Assembly: GCA_025331565.1 (NCBI GenBank)
Contig: JAFREQ010000014.1
Span: 11,272,001 to 11,336,000 of the forward strand
Length of the DNA stretch: 64,000 bases
From: Holacanthus passer
Lineage: Eukaryota; Chordata; Actinopteri; Pomacanthidae
Direction: 5' to 3'
Shown here piece by piece: positions 1 to 13,149 of the stretch (positions are counted from its first letter, which is position 1; every line of letters begins with the position of its first letter). The translations under genes were made by a program, and so were the position numbers. The notes under the pieces were generated by a model that saw only the letters and a program-made list of their open reading frames with translations, ran no database searches and was not told the DNA's origin.

Positions 1-903
1 GAGGATGATCTTGCTCTAGACTTGGACCCTGACAAAGGAGATGATGACTTGGGTAACCTGGATAACCTTGAAACCAACGATCCACATCTAGATGACTTGC
101 TTAACAGTGATGAGTTTGACCTGCTGGCTTACACTGACCCTGAGCTGGATCAAGGAGACCCCAAAGATGTCTTCTCAGACCAGCTGCGTTTGGTAGAGGC
201 AGAAAGTGAAGCACCTTCATCTTCCTCTGGATCTGTGCTTGCTAAAGTGGAAGAGAAAGCCAAGGTGGAGCCAGGGCAAAAGTCTCTCACAACAACCCCC
301 ACCACTGCAGGGGGCTCTGCTGCCCAACTGCCACCTTCTGCAGAAACTGCTGATATCTCCAAGGTAAAAGTAGAGGACAGAGGTCTGACCCCTCAACTGC
401 AGCCAGGACAGACTCTGGTGAAAGATGAAATTGGAGAGGCTGTGTCAATGCTTCTTGGTGGGACCACACCATCAGCCAAGCCTGCACAACCGGAAAACCA
501 GTCAGCTTCACTCAGTTCTGTTCGATTAGGAGGACTTCAGTACCCCTTGCCAGGTCAAGCTGATCCATTGCCTTTTCCTCCAGCTGCTCCGCATGCAGAT
601 ATTGGTGATGATCCACTGGGGCTGCCTGATGTAGGGGGACAGCACTCCCCTGCTGTAGATTTGGCAAAGGTGGAGAGCTCTTTAGATGGTGAACTGCCTC
701 TTCTAATACAGGATCTACTGGAGCATGAGAAGAAGGAACAACAGAAGCAGCAACAGCAGCAACAGCTCAGTTCCCTCCACCAAGGGGGCATGGCGCCTCA
801 TTTTCCCGGCCTCCCAAGTCAACAGCCACACCATCATCGTCCACCACCCCAAGGAATGATGGCTCAGCCAGGAATGGTGCCCCGTGCACCGCACATGATG
901 CAA

Positions 904-938
<35 letters not shown>

Positions 939-3900
939 AAGGATTATGGGAGCTGGAATGGCACCCCCACCTCACATGGCCATGGCCCAGCAGCAAGCTA
1001 TGATGAGGATGGGGCAGCCAGGGATCCATCCAGGTCTTAGTCATCAACAGCAGCCGCAGCCAGTGGTTAAACAGTCACCTCTGCCCAATAATTTCTTCCC
1101 AGATAAAGGTAGCCACTGTGGCTTGTCGTTGTCATTACTCTACATAATAATGTTCTTTTCATGCTATATCAACAGTTTTTCTGTTTATTGCAGATTTAGA
1201 CAAATTTGCAACTGATGACATCATGGATCCCATTGCTAAGGCAAAGATGGTGGCACTTAAGGGTATCAAGAGAGTGTTGGCGCAGGATCCAATGGTTGTT
1301 CCCCCTGGCATTAACAGGTACTTTTTGTTGTGCAAATCTTAAAATCTTTAGCTTCTTAATCTGTTGTCACAGCATTATCATACTGCCAGCAACTAATAGA
1401 GCATGCAAAAAAATAAGATAAAATGTAAGGCTGCCAAAAAAGGCACATGCTGTGTTTGGACAGAGTATACCAAGCCCTTATGATGTTTTCTACATTGACT
1501 GTACACCACCTGCCCAGCACCAAATGGCATGCAAGTGAAATCTGCTACCAACTGGAGAATATAGTGGAACATTTATCAGCTAAAGTGGCAGATATTTCCC
1601 TCAGGAGTTGGTAGGGACTAAACAGCTAAAAAGAGAGTGAATACTATACTTACATAGCTTCAAATTAATATTATTGTTGCTTTGTGTTGTGTCTGTTTGC
1701 TAACATATTCACCATATCAACTTAAAAGGTGACAAGTAATGGTGTATACAGTAAATCTGCCAGGTCTAACAGTATACTGAATGCAGGACAACTTCTGCAG
1801 GAGGAGGGGACAGATATGGGAAGAAACATACTCCTTTCCTCTTGTACAGCTGTGTTGTAGGTCTTGACACCTACAGGAATTATACAGTCACATAAGAAGT
1901 TTAGGCTCTGCAGAATGCAAAAGTTGTTAATCTTGTATAAATAATGCCAGATCAGTTTCTAACCATTGATAATTTGGGGCTTTTTCTCATTTTCATTTGT
2001 TCCAATTCTTTGCAATGGCAGACATCATATTAGAATTATACCTTTCAGTGTTGTGCAGCCTAATAAGACACCCCTATAAACTTCAGCCTCCAAAATGTCC
2101 ATTCAGTCAAGGCCTCTCAACAAATTCTAATACCAACTAGAGTTATAGGATTACCTGATTCCTTATCTATAGGCATGCTCCACCTAGGCAGAGTAGACAA
2201 ATGCGGCCTTGTGTATCTGCCTATGTCCTAGCTGATGTTGAATTATTTAATGAACTAAGAATAAATAAATAAATTTAAACTCAGAAGGGCACAGTTGAGG
2301 GATGCCCTTATCCTAATTTAGAGCCAAAAAAAAACTTCTACTGGTGTTCTTTGAATTATTTAGTCTTGTTACAGCCTCTTCAAAACAGCATAAAACAAGC
2401 AAAGGGATACACACTGATTTGCACTTTTGTTTGCTGACATTTTGGAAAGTAATATCAAATTTGTACAACATTTGGATGGAAACTTTTCTCCTACTGCTGA
2501 GATTGAAATCTTAGAAAGATTTGTGCTCACTGATTATGCAGTTTGATTGCAACTCTATTCAGATACACTTCAGTACATACAGTAGTAGTATTTATACAGT
2601 AAGTAAACACATCACTGTTTGTAGTGCTGTGAAGTTCAGCACTGATTTTGATGGTTTTCAGCTCAGTAGTATACTTAGTCTCATGTTGTTTCAAGCTGTT
2701 GTATTCAGTTCAGTATGAAACTAGGCCCATACAAACAAGTTTTATTAAATCGATTTAATAACTCAGCAGCCACTTTCCTGTCACTGTTATCACATTGTGA
2801 TTGTTTCTGTGTTTTTTGAGGCTTTTTAATAAGCTTTGAACGAGAAAGTGCTGTACTGTGTACCATGGCTGAGCTGAAAACACGCTCTCAGTCACCAGGA
2901 AGTGGATGTGCACTTCTAAAAGTTAGTAGTAAAAAAAAAAAATAAGTTCACTTCGCACACAAGATTCTGTTACTTTTCTTCATACAAGTATTGAACACCT
3001 ACTGCAGGATCTGCAATGGTACTGGCACAACTGTTTGCTGCGACAGATATTAAGTGCATGTGAAGTGTATGGTACTGTTCTCTACCTCTCCTCCAAAGGG
3101 AGTGACGTAGTATGCAGTATGTACCACGGTTTAACTGTATAATGTCAGATATCATCACGGGAAACCCACCAGGATGTTGGTTACACCATGGTATTTTGCA
3201 ACTTTTTTGCACTGTGCTGGGGAAACCACATACCCTTACAGACCATTGCACAATACACTGCAGATATAGTAGTTATATGTTTTATGTTTTGCTTTCTATT
3301 CAGGCAACAAGTTTCACTGCTTGCTCAGAGGCTGTCCTCTGCCCCCGGCACAGATCCAGCTCAGCTTGCCTCTGGACCTCCAAAGGTATGCTCCATTGAA
3401 GCGATCGATTTACTTTCATTTTAAGTCTTGTGTAGCTGATTTATTGAATTGTTTTTTGTGTGTGTGTGTGTTTTTAGGAGGGAGAAACAAATGATCCCAC
3501 TCAGTCAAGACCCAATCCTCCCCAGTTTGTGCAAGGAATCATCAGTATGTTCTACCAATACTGCTTCATATGGAAAAAATGTGTTCAGTCATTTAGAAGG
3601 ATGCTATTTTGCTGTCTCCATACTCTTTTATGGACGTCTTAAGTAATCCTCTTCTGTTACAGATGATGCAGAACAGCACCAGTATGAAGAATGGCTTCTT
3701 CACACTCAGCAGTTACTCCAGATGCAGTTGAAATTTTTGGAGGAACAGATTGGAGTTCACCGCAAATCACGCAAGGCACTGTGTGCTAAGCAACGCACTG
3801 CTAAGAAAGCTGGCAGGGAGTTCGCTGAGGCAGATGCAGAGAAACTTAAGTTGGTTACAGAAGAGCAGAGCAAAATTCAGAAACAGCTTGACCAGGTGTG

Positions 3901-6900
3901 TAGATATCAGATTTATAAACTTGTCCACAGTAAAGGCACTTGACATCTTGATATGCAATTCATATCTGTTCATAATTATTCTACTTCAGGTACGCAAGCA
4001 GCAGAAGGAGCACACCAATCTTATTGCAGAGTACAGAAGCAAACAGCAGCAGCATCAGCAAGGCTCAGGTCTTCTTACCCCAGGCCATTCTGCTCAGGTC
4101 GGTCCCCCTCACATGTTTCCCAAGATGCCTGGCCAGATGGTGATGGGTCAACAGGGAGCACCAGTAATGGGCCAGCACCCAGGCATGATGCCCCAAGGTG
4201 GAATGCCTGTCAGGATGCCCCAAGGGCAGCCGTTTATTGGTGGAGCCCAACCCCAGCTCCCTGCAACTCTTGGAGCCAGTGGTGCAAGGGCCCCAGGTCC
4301 TCCTGGGGCTCCAGCAGGATTCTTCCCCCAGGGGCCTGGAATGCAAGGTGCAGACCCCAGGCTTCTCCAAGAAAGACAGCTTCAACATAGGATGCAGATG
4401 GCAAAGCTCCAGCAACAGCAGCAGCAGCAGCAGCAGCAGGTGATGATGGGCCAGCAACCAATGCCACACCCAAATCAACAGTCTGGCTTAATTGCTCAGC
4501 CACAGTCTGGTATGATGCAGAACCCACTCATGGCCCAACAACAAGCAAACACTCAACAGGGAATGCTAGCCAACCAGGCCAGTCAGCAGAGCATGGTGCA
4601 GGTTCCACAAGGCATGATTGGAGGCCAGTCTGTGGCTCCCCTGCAACAGAACCTTGCAGGAGGCCAGCCTATTAACCATGCTCAAGCCATGATGGCAGCC
4701 CAACCAGGGATGATGGGGAACCAGCAAGTTGCACTGTCACAGCAACAGCGGCCTCAGCTGATGATGGGTCAGCAAGGAATGGTTGGATCTCCAGGACATC
4801 CTGGCCTCAGGGGTCCCCAGGTCCAATTGACCCCACAACAACAAAGCATTCTTGCCCAACGTATGCTTGCATCTCAGCAGCAGCAACAGCAGCAGCAGCA
4901 GAATGTTGCAAAGAATTTGGCCCACCTTCAGCAGCAGCAGATGGCACAGCAAAGACAACCAACACAGTTGATCAACCAGTCCAGCCAAGAGCAAGGAGGA
5001 CTCTCCCAACCCTCTACCCCACAGATGGGCTCCTCACCTTCAGCAGGAAGTATCACACCCCAGCCACAGGGAGCTACAGACAACCAAAACTCAGGCCCCA
5101 AAGAGGGCGGGATCCTCAGTCCTGATTCGAGAACACCACCACAGCAGAGTGGACCCTCCACTCCTAATCAGGTCACCCAACTAGGCTCTGCAACTGATCA
5201 TCAAACTGATATGGGGAGGCAGCAAGTACAACAACAACAGCAGCAGCATCAAAACCAGGTTTATATGGCCCAGCAGCAACAGTCAAATCCTCAGTCTGTA
5301 CCTGAGCAACAAACAAGTTTGATTGGAAACCAACAACCTGGTGTGCTTCAGCAACAGCAGCAACAACTCACTCTCCAGAGGCAAGTTTCCCTCAGTGTTG
5401 ACAAACCCAATATGATGACTATTAAAGAGGAAGGGAAACCAGGTGATTTCTTAGCTCAGCAGCAGCAACAACAACAACAAACAGTTCAAAATGCCATGCA
5501 GCAGTCACAAGATCCCAGCATGCAACAGCAGATCATTGGCCAGAACCATCCTGGCCAACCACAGCCTGTTGTGATGGGCCATAGTCCACAACAGCAAGCT
5601 CTCATGGCTCAGCAGCAAAAACAACAGGCCATGATGGGCATGATAAGAGCCCAGCAGCAAGGGATGATGGCACAGAGGCCTGCACTTCCACCTGGACAGA
5701 TCCGCACCCCTATCAACATCCAGGCTATTATTGCTCAGAATCCTCAGCTCCGCAATCTTCCTCCAAACCAGCAGATACAGCACATCCAGGCCATGATTGC
5801 CCAGAGGCAGCTCCAACAGGGCCAGATGCTGCGGATGTCCATGGGGCAAGCCCAGCAAAGTCAGTTAAGGTCTCACATGCCACCAGGACAGGTACCACAG
5901 GTTGGGCAGCAGATGCCAGGGATGGAAGGCCAACAGATGCCATATGGGGCCATAGGGAAGCCAGGAGCAGTGGGCACTCAGCAGTCAGGCATGATGGGCC
6001 AACAACCTGGTGTTGCTGCTCAGATACAGCAGGGAATGATGGTCTCAGGGCAACAACAGCCACAAGTAGGGGAGATGATGCAACATATTATGAGAGGTCC
6101 GGCACCAGTGCCTGCATCCCCCATGGACCATGGCCGTATGGTAAGGCCAACATCTCCACGTCAGCCATTGGCCAACTCTCCTGGGGATCCACAACGGCAC
6201 CCATTTAATCCGGCTATGGGGATGCGTCCACCCACTCCTAACCAGAACCAGCAAGCACTAATGGTAGCTGCAGCAGGCCGCATGCAGGGCTCTCCATCCC
6301 ATGCATATTCTCCAAGAGGTCCATTCGGCATGAGCCCAGCCCACCCAGCCTCACCCCATTCATCCCATGTCTCCTCACCCTCTATAGCAGACAATAGGGC
6401 CGGAAGGGGGAGTCCATACAGCCAAGTCAAGGCATCTCCACTCAGGTCACCTGGAACTAAGAGTCCACTTGATTGTCCAGGACTGAAAGTAGAAACACAG
6501 ACATCAGGCAGTGAAACATCTCAGACAGCCATGGTTATCCCCAATGGTCCACAGAAAGGCATGAATGTTCTGCAGCAGTCGCACCAGGTCACAGAGAGTC
6601 ATGCTCCTCAAGCACAACATGGTTCTAGAGTAGGGGAGCTATGCAACATTACCCTACAGAACATCAAACAGGAACCAAGAGAGGTTCAGTGCGATGGTAC
6701 GGCAGAGGCAAATCCTGGCGCTGTAAAGCGAGAAGCAACAGGAGAGGCAGTTACTTCTGGGAACAACACTAGCTTTATTAATGCTGGGAACATGGCTGGA
6801 GACCCTGGGACTGAAGGCCCAAGATCTGAGACTGGACAGCAACTTCTACAGAAACTCCTGAGAACCAAGAACCTTCAGCTTGGTGCTCAGAGACCCTCTG

Positions 6901-9900
6901 AAGGCATCCACAATGAGATCAATGGTCACATCAACACCAAACTAGCAATGCTGGAGCAAAAACTTCAAGGGACTCCACGAAATATGGAGGTATGTTTTCC
7001 CTCAGTGCTTACAGTCTTTTTGCCCTCATAGTTGTAGTTTATGTGCAAATAACAACTCAGTCATTTTTTCAACCCTTACAGGATTTACAGTCTATAACAA
7101 AAAGGGCTCCTGTACAAAAGCCAAAGCGCACTAATAAAGCAACTGGAGACCGAGGGCCTAATGCACGGAAGAAGAATAAGAAGGAAGAAGTTGGAAAAAG
7201 TGCTGAAGCCCTGATAAAGCAACTCAAACAGGTAAAGGGATAGCAAAAACTTTTTTCTGAATGACTTTTGCACTGATGGTTTGAAGAGTGCTTCTTCATC
7301 ATTTTGACTAATGGACATTTACCCTCCAGGGTCTCTCTCTGCTGCCGCTGATGGAGCCTTCAATCACAGCCAGTCTGGATCTGTTTGCCCCTTTTGGAAG
7401 CAGTCCCGCCAATGGCAAAGCCCAGCTCAAAGGATCCTTTGGAAATGCAGTGCTGGACAATATCCCAGACTACTATTCTCAGTTACTCACCAAGGTATAA
7501 CTAAGCTGCAACATGCACCAATGTCTAGGTTTTGCAGGCTGTTCGATCAAACAAAAGTCTTCAAAAACAAAGCTTTATGAGGATATTGTTTTGTGTCTTT
7601 TCAGAGTAATCTCAGCAACCCACCAACGCCCCCATCCTCCCTGCCACCTACTCCTCCACCTTCAGTACAGCACAAGCTGCTGAATGGAGTGACTCCTGGG
7701 GAGGAGCTGTCTGAAGGTCAGAAAGAAACGGAGCCAGCAGAGGAGCCAATGGGTAAACAATTATGAATTTAGCATGAAATTATTGTTTTTCATGATATTT
7801 AATCTGCAGTTGTACATAATTGGGTTCTTAATACTCTGAATAATTTCCCCTGCAGATTCTGTTACAGAGGAGGTGAAGAGTGTAGACATTCTAGCAGCTC
7901 TCCCCACCCCACCACATAACCAGAATGAGGACATCAGGTACATCAGGATTTTCTTCAGTTCTTTGTCAAACAGAATACATGGATTTTGTGTCGCTGAGTG
8001 TAACTGTGGGAAATGTCTTTTTAACAGGATGGAGAGTGATGATGAAGATGCTCCAGAAAGCATCATCCCGGCATCATCACCTGAGAGTAACGTAGGAGAT
8101 GAAACGCCACGTTTCCCTCACCTACGGGAGCCTAAAGAGGAAGAAACTGAAAGAGCAATATCCCCCATCATCCCCCTCATACCCCGCACTGCTATCCCAG
8201 GTATTATAGAGCATTCAAAAAATAATTGCCCAAAACAACAGCAGCATTGCTCCTATCATTTATTTAGTGAAATCCAAAAAAAACCCATGTTGAATGCATG
8301 TGTGCATTATGCTTTATTGTTTAAGTCCATGTTTGTTGCTAAAATGCAAACTGCCAAAAGATTAATTTACACATTTGTTTTGTAGCATTCCCAGAAAACA
8401 AACCATTTGAAGCAGCTGATGGCAAGGTCGTTTCCACGTCCAACCATTGGGACAAGGCCAAAAGCAATGAGGTGTCTGTTACCTTCACATTGTCCTCTGC
8501 TGCAGCCAAGGTACGAAGCCATGATATCACTGCACCTGGTTTGACCTTTCCTTATCGTCATGCATAGTTAACAAAAACTTGAACTGACTTTTTCCAGAAA
8601 CTGAACCATGTGATGATGGCCATGGCCCAGCTGCTTAACATTAGGATGCCAGGTTCTTATGAGGTGACTTTCCCTCCCCAAAACCCTGACATGCCTGGAC
8701 TTGATGGACCTGGGAAAGGACCCGGCCAGTCAGGTATGTATTTAGAGGCTATTATTCATTTTGACTGTGCTGTTGTTTCCTCTTGTGTATTTATATATGT
8801 CCTGAAACCTTTGGTTCTATTTTAGAATATCTATTAAAGGAAACAAAATGTCATGGTCTTAGCCTTTTTAAGCCTCTTGTGTTGTGAATCTTTGTTTGAG
8901 TGATGACACTGTCCACACTCACATATTTACATTGCTCTCAAGCATGAATGGAAGACTTTTAAGTCTATTCATCCATAAATTTAGACTAATGTTAAGGTGG
9001 TCATGTTTTCCAGGGGCTCTTTGTACCAAGGACGGTACTTCACCCAGTCAAGATGAGTGGCTCAGGCAATTTGATGTGTCTCTACCAGGCTGTACTTTGA
9101 AGAAACAAGTGGACATTCTGGCACTTATCAAACAGGTCAGTCATTACAGGTCTCTTGAGGACTGTGTGAATGTTTGATCTTTTTTTGCGATCATATGCTG
9201 CATTCTGTATACATCTTGAAAGTTGTACATCTCACATGTGCATTTATCTCACAGGAATTCCCAGAAAATGAGGACAAACCGGTCCAGCACTGTTATACAA
9301 CCAATGTAAATGACTTGGATGTGCGCCACCTTCCTAGTATACCAGTGGAGGAATCTCCACCCCCATCACCATCCCCTCCACTACCTCCACCATCTGCCCC
9401 AGTTCCATCTGTTGAAGCTGAACCTTTGAAAAAATCAGCTCCTCCATCCCCTTCTCCCTCCACTCCCACCAATGGCCAGATCAAGACTGAGCCTGAACAG
9501 GAAGTTGGTCCTCCTATTGATGCTGCTCAACCAACTGATGTCGCAGAGCCTGAAGTTGCTGCTCCAGAGTCAGTCACGGATCCAGCAACTGCCTCTGCAG
9601 TTCCCGATCCTCCTGCTCCTACAGAAGATCATCTGAGTCCTGCTGCCAAGGAGGAGGACTCCACCACTGATCTAGCTCAACCTCCTGAAGATTCTCTCAA
9701 CAACGTGGAGTCCTCCCCAAAGGCTGTCAAGCAGCGCAGACCTCTCTCCCCTGATGAGGAGGTGGTACATCCCAAAGTGAAAAAATGGAAGGGGATTCGC
9801 TGGAAGCGTCTGCAGATTGTCATCTCAATACGTAAGGGTGGTTCTAAGAAGGAAAGTAGCCGTGAGGTGTCTGAGCTCATGGAACGCCTGCGCATTACTC

Positions 9901-12094
9901 TTCGGCCAGAGAGGCTGCCTCGAGATAAACGTAAATGCTGCTTCTGCCACGAGGAAGGCGATGGAGCCACAGATGGGCCTGCACGGTTGCTTAACATTGA
10001 TGTGGACCTGTGGGTGCATCTTAACTGTGCCCTGTGGTCTACAGAGGTTTATGAGACACAGGGGGGTGCGCTTATCAATGTGGAGGTAGCCTTGCGCCGT
10101 GGATTGCGGACTCTTTGTGCATACTGTCAGAAAACGGGTGCCACCAACAGCTGCAACAGACTGCGCTGCCCGAATGTCTACCACTTTGCCTGTGCCATTC
10201 GGGCACGCTGCATGTTCTTCAAAGACAAGACCATGTTGTGCACCCAGCATAAGCTGAAAGGCCCCACTGAAGATGAACTCAGCGCATTTGCTGTTTTACG
10301 GCGCGTCTACATTGAACGTGACGAGGTGAAGCAGATTGCCAGCATCTTACAGCGAGGTGACCGTATCCACCTGTTCCGTGTTGGTGGTCTCATCTTTCAT
10401 GCTGTTGGCCAGTTGCTGCCCTCCCAGATGGCAAACTTCCACTCACCAACTGCCATCTTCCCTGTGGGCTACGAGGCTACACGCATCTACTGGAGTACGC
10501 GTCTCCCCAACAAACGCTGTCGCTACCGCTGCCGCATTAGTGAGGATGATGGCCGCCCCCTGTTTGAGGTGCGTGTTCTGGAGCACGGCATGGAGGATTT
10601 GCAGTATCGTGACACTACTCCAGAAGGTACTACTTTGCACAGCACCTACTATATGTTTCATATTATCTCTCAGTGTTTTGACTCTTGTTTTAACTAATTA
10701 ACATTGACTGTACTGTACTCACTATCTATGTCTTTAGGTATCTGGGACCGGGTGGTTCAGCAGGTGGCTAAACTCCGAGATGAATCATCCATGTTGAAGT
10801 TGTTCACTGAACATCTCAAGGGAGAGGAGATGTATGGCCTCACAGTTCATGCTATCATGCGGATCACTGAGTCGGTAAGAATATGCAGCAGGACAGTGTC
10901 ACTTTGTCTCCCAGTAATGATTGAAACCCTTTACAAGTCAATATTCACACATACTCTGTGTTGACATATTCTTCTTCTTCTTAATAGTAGATTTACAAAT
11001 TAGTGAAAAGATTTAGCCCAGTTGTTGGGACCTGTGGGCTAAAGAACCACACAAGTCTGCTGTGATATAATGGCTCTGCTCTGCACAATTAGCATGATTT
11101 GTGTGACTTTGCTGTGTTTCAGTTGCCTGGAGTGGAGAACTGCCAGAACTACCAGTTCCGATATGGCCGTCACCCTCTGATGGAGCTTCCTCTTATGATC
11201 AATCCCACTGGCTGCGCTCGTTCTGAGCCCAAGGTCCCCACACAGTGCAAGAGGTAAAGCAGCATTATTTAGCAATCAGCAACAAGAAGTTGAACTTTAT
11301 AGTATAATAATTTGCTCAAATTGAATATTATGATGATTTTCAGTTAGTTTTTTAATATGTAACTCATGTCCCACCAAAGCACAGATTTATTATTTATATT
11401 TGTTATACAGTTGTAGACATGTTTACCAAAGAACTTCTAAAGAATTTCTAAATTAATTTTCCAAATGAGTGGATACAAACTCACATTTTCTTTTGTTTTT
11501 GTCTCAAGACCTCACACTCTAAACAGCACCAGCGTGTCAAAGGCCTACCAGAGCACCTTCACTGGAGAGCTCAACACACCATACAGCAAGCAGTTTGTCC
11601 ACTCCAAGTCGTCCCAGTATCGCCGCCTAAAGACCGAGTGGAAGAACAATGTGTATCTGGCGCGATCCCGCATTCAGGGCCTGGGTCTGTACGCTGCTAA
11701 GGATCTGGAGAAGCACACCATGGTCATCGAGTACATTGGTACTGTCATACGCAACGAGGTAGCCAATCGGCGAGAGAAGATCTATGAGTCGCAGGTACGT
11801 CAGTTAAACACTGGCACTTGAATGAAATTTACAGAGTATTCCTTTAGATTAAAGTTTCAGGAATGTGAAAAGGGGTAGAAAAAAAGTCCTTTGGGATATG
11901 GAAGTATTTAAATTTAGGTGGTCAAATATTCTACATCTGAACCACAATTCAGAATCATGAATTGGGTGTGTACCAACCATTTTCTGTTTTCTTCTTCTAC
12001 CAAAGAACCGTGGGATCTACATGTTCCGCATCAACAATGAGCAGGTGATTGATGCCACTCTGACAGGTGGCCCAGCTCGGTAAGTGTTGATTTG

Positions 12095-12128
<34 letters not shown>

Positions 12129-12510
12129 GTCATTGTAAACCCTTCAGTCTAGTATGTTTTTTTTTAACTGACTTCTATTCTCTCTTCCAGCTACGTCAAC
12201 CATTCTTGTGCGCCCAACTGTGTTGCAGAGGTTGTAACGTTTGACAAAGAAGACAAGATTATCATCATTTCCAGCCGTAGGATCCCCAAGGGAGAAGAGG
12301 TGCAGTGAATTAAGAAACTGATCACTACTTCGTCTCAATTGTACTACTTTCTGCATGTTTTTTAAGTTCATTTTTAAATCTTAGCAGCCGTTAACTGTCT
12401 CCATCTCTGAATTCCAGCTGACCTACGACTACCAGTTTGATTTCGAGGACGATCAGCACAAGATCCCTTGCCATTGTGGAGCCTGGAATTGCCGAAAGTG
12501 GATGAACTAA
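1..12510 (+). CDS. kmt2d: Histone-lysine N-methyltransferase 2D (MLL4/ALR), 3' part, 5'-truncated by the window
   Basis: This is the catalytic subunit of the MLL3/4 COMPASS complex, which mono-methylates H3K4 at enhancers in the nucleus. Coding segments: 1-1108, 1194-1317, 3304-3385, 3478-3544, 3663-3895, 3990-6989, 7082-7231, 7330-7494, 7605-7752, 7856-7937, 8028-8200, 8386-8510, 8598-8733, 9014-9135, 9255-10626, 10738-10874, 11123-11253, 11509-11794, 12006-12079, 12191-12299, 12418-12510. They sum to 7917 nt, exactly 2639 codons including TAA, with matching phases throughout. Every intron has GT and AG ends. Seen in order: an acidic start, LLIQDLLEHE, a conserved coiled-coil block (HRKSRKALCAKQRTAKKAGR), poly-Q tracts, an LQKLL NR box, a proline-rich stretch, ePHD, FYRN/FYRC, WIN, SET and post-SET ending CRKWMN. 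The human protein is about 5500 residues, so roughly the C-terminal half is here. The SET region, the WIN motif GCARSEPK and the CCFCHEEGDG PHD motif separate KMT2C/D from KMT2A/B. KMT2C is the only serious alternative, and the NR boxes and Q-rich region favour KMT2D. Confidence 0.96.
1318..3303 (+). other. kmt2d: kmt2d intron between AGG-phase exons
   Basis: This intron of about 2.0 kb has donor aacag|gtactt and acceptor tattcag|gcaaca. It is A/T-rich with short homopolymers (a run of A at about 2930-2942). No conserved ORF, RNA gene or clear mobile element was recognised. Confidence 0.8.
3990..6989 (+). CDS. kmt2d: kmt2d giant glutamine-rich exon (1000 codons)
   Basis: This exon is exactly 3000 nt and in frame at both ends: CAG|GTA at entry, ATGGAG|gtatgt at exit. 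It encodes a low-complexity Q/M/P/G-rich region with several CAG/CAA runs (about 4410-4440, 4874-4902, 5458-5480). The region is likely disordered, as known for KMT2D, where it is thought to drive condensate-like chromatin association. Near the 3' end, DNA around 6655-6740 encodes a conserved NIKQEPRE / VKREA block. The exon also codes QLLQKLLRTKNLQLG, which contains an LxxLL nuclear-receptor box, and LEQKLQGTP. Long open frames on the opposite strand here are poly-Leu/Ala shadows of the CAG runs. Confidence 0.93.
9255..10626 (+). CDS. kmt2d: kmt2d exon with proline-rich linker, extended PHD finger and FYRN/FYRC
   Basis: The exon opens with EFPENEDKP and a proline/serine-rich linker, then the basic KKWKGIRWKRLQI segment. 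The extended PHD finger runs from the first Cys of KCCFCHEEGDG (9936) to the last zinc-ligand His of CTQHK (10250), about residues 2133-2237 of the window protein. Zinc-ligand Cys/His pairs are visible in CCFC, HLNC, CAYC, CNRLRC and YHFAC. FYRN follows (RVGGLIFHAVGQLLP, from about 10372), then the start of FYRC (RYRCRI through FEVRVLEHG), which continues in the exon at 10738. In the KMT2C/D family this PHD reads histone H4 and the FYR pair supports folding and complex assembly; those roles come from family knowledge. Confidence 0.94.
11210..11227 (+). other. kmt2d: WIN motif (WDR5 interaction) in kmt2d
   Basis: The codons read Gly-Cys-Ala-Arg-Ser-Glu within NPTGCARSEPK in the exon 11123-11253. 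This is the conserved WIN motif of MLL-family proteins, whose arginine inserts into the WDR5 central cavity during COMPASS core assembly. The Arg codon is at 11219-11221. Confidence 0.9.
11509..12510 (+). CDS. kmt2d: kmt2d SET and post-SET exons
   Basis: Four exons (11509-11794, 12006-12079, 12191-12299, 12418-12510) encode the methyltransferase core. The SAM-binding GLGLYAAKDL segment lies in the first. NHSCAPNC (12198-12221) and GEELTYDY (across the 12299/12418 junction) are the classical SET signatures. Post-SET Cys residues are in CHCGAWNCRKWMN, ending at TAA 12508-12510. The last intron uses a weak-looking but canonical GT donor (gag|gtgcag), and the frame closes only with this junction. 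The domain looks fully intact, so an active enzyme is expected. Confidence 0.96.
12098..12126 (+). repeat. Poly(T) tract in a 111-bp kmt2d intron
   Basis: A run of 29 T residues starts 18 nt after the donor of the short intron 12080-12190, between two SET-domain exons. It probably varies in length between individuals. Confidence 0.9.
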
Positions 12511-13126
12511 CCAGAAGAAAGAAAAGAAAATAGAGAATTGCCCTCTCACTGGTGCCAGAACACTCCTGCGCCAAAGCCTTTGAATCCTACATAGCCAGTG
12601 CATAAGCTGTTGTGAAAGATGTGGAGGAAGGCAAGCCTCCGTCACTGAAAGACTAAAGCGTTGACACCTGTAGCCAAAGGTTTGAAGAGCATTAATCAAT
12701 AAAAGCAACCGACCACCTCCGTCAACAGCAGCTTGATGGTGGGACTAACTTTCATGTTTGGACTATTGAATCACCCTCTCCTCAGCCAAAACCCTTTCCC
12801 CCCTCGACTGTTCTCAATAAGCTTACAGTGGCTGGAAAACAATCCTCAACATCTACCAAATGATTCTGACCCTCTGATATCAATACTCGTAGTGCAGAGC
12901 TCACCTGGAGCTTCGACAAAAAGCCATTTTAAAATACTAAGAACGAACTAACGATGCATTTTTATGTTCTAAGTCGGACCTATTTCCTGTCCCACCTGAC
13001 CACACCTCCCCCTCACCTCCCAGAAAAGGCACTTTCCCATCAAGTCATCAATGAAGACAACACGGATATTTGGTTAGCTAGACAATCCTGATGTGGCTCT
13101 GTGTAAGAACTACATATGATCGATGG

Positions 13127-13149
13127 AAAAAAAAAAAAAAAAAAAAAAA
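13127..13149 (+). repeat. Poly(A) homopolymer
   Basis: Twenty-three consecutive A residues in the kmt2d 3' UTR. It is not preceded by a poly(A) signal, so it is a simple repeat and not a processed transcript end. Confidence 0.9.

Noticed and set aside
3750..3962. Continuous plus-frame ORF running from 3750 into the giant exon
   Set aside because: It reads through an intron (3896-3989) and a different frame of the 3663-3895 exon; the true frame there encodes the conserved EEQIGVHRKSRKALCAKQR segment.
4065..5858. Long minus-strand open frames rich in Leu, and alternate-frame ORFs, opposite the kmt2d Q-rich exon
   Set aside because: They are shadows of CAG/CAA and CCA codons read in other frames; the plus-strand frame has splice-phase continuity and matches KMT2D.
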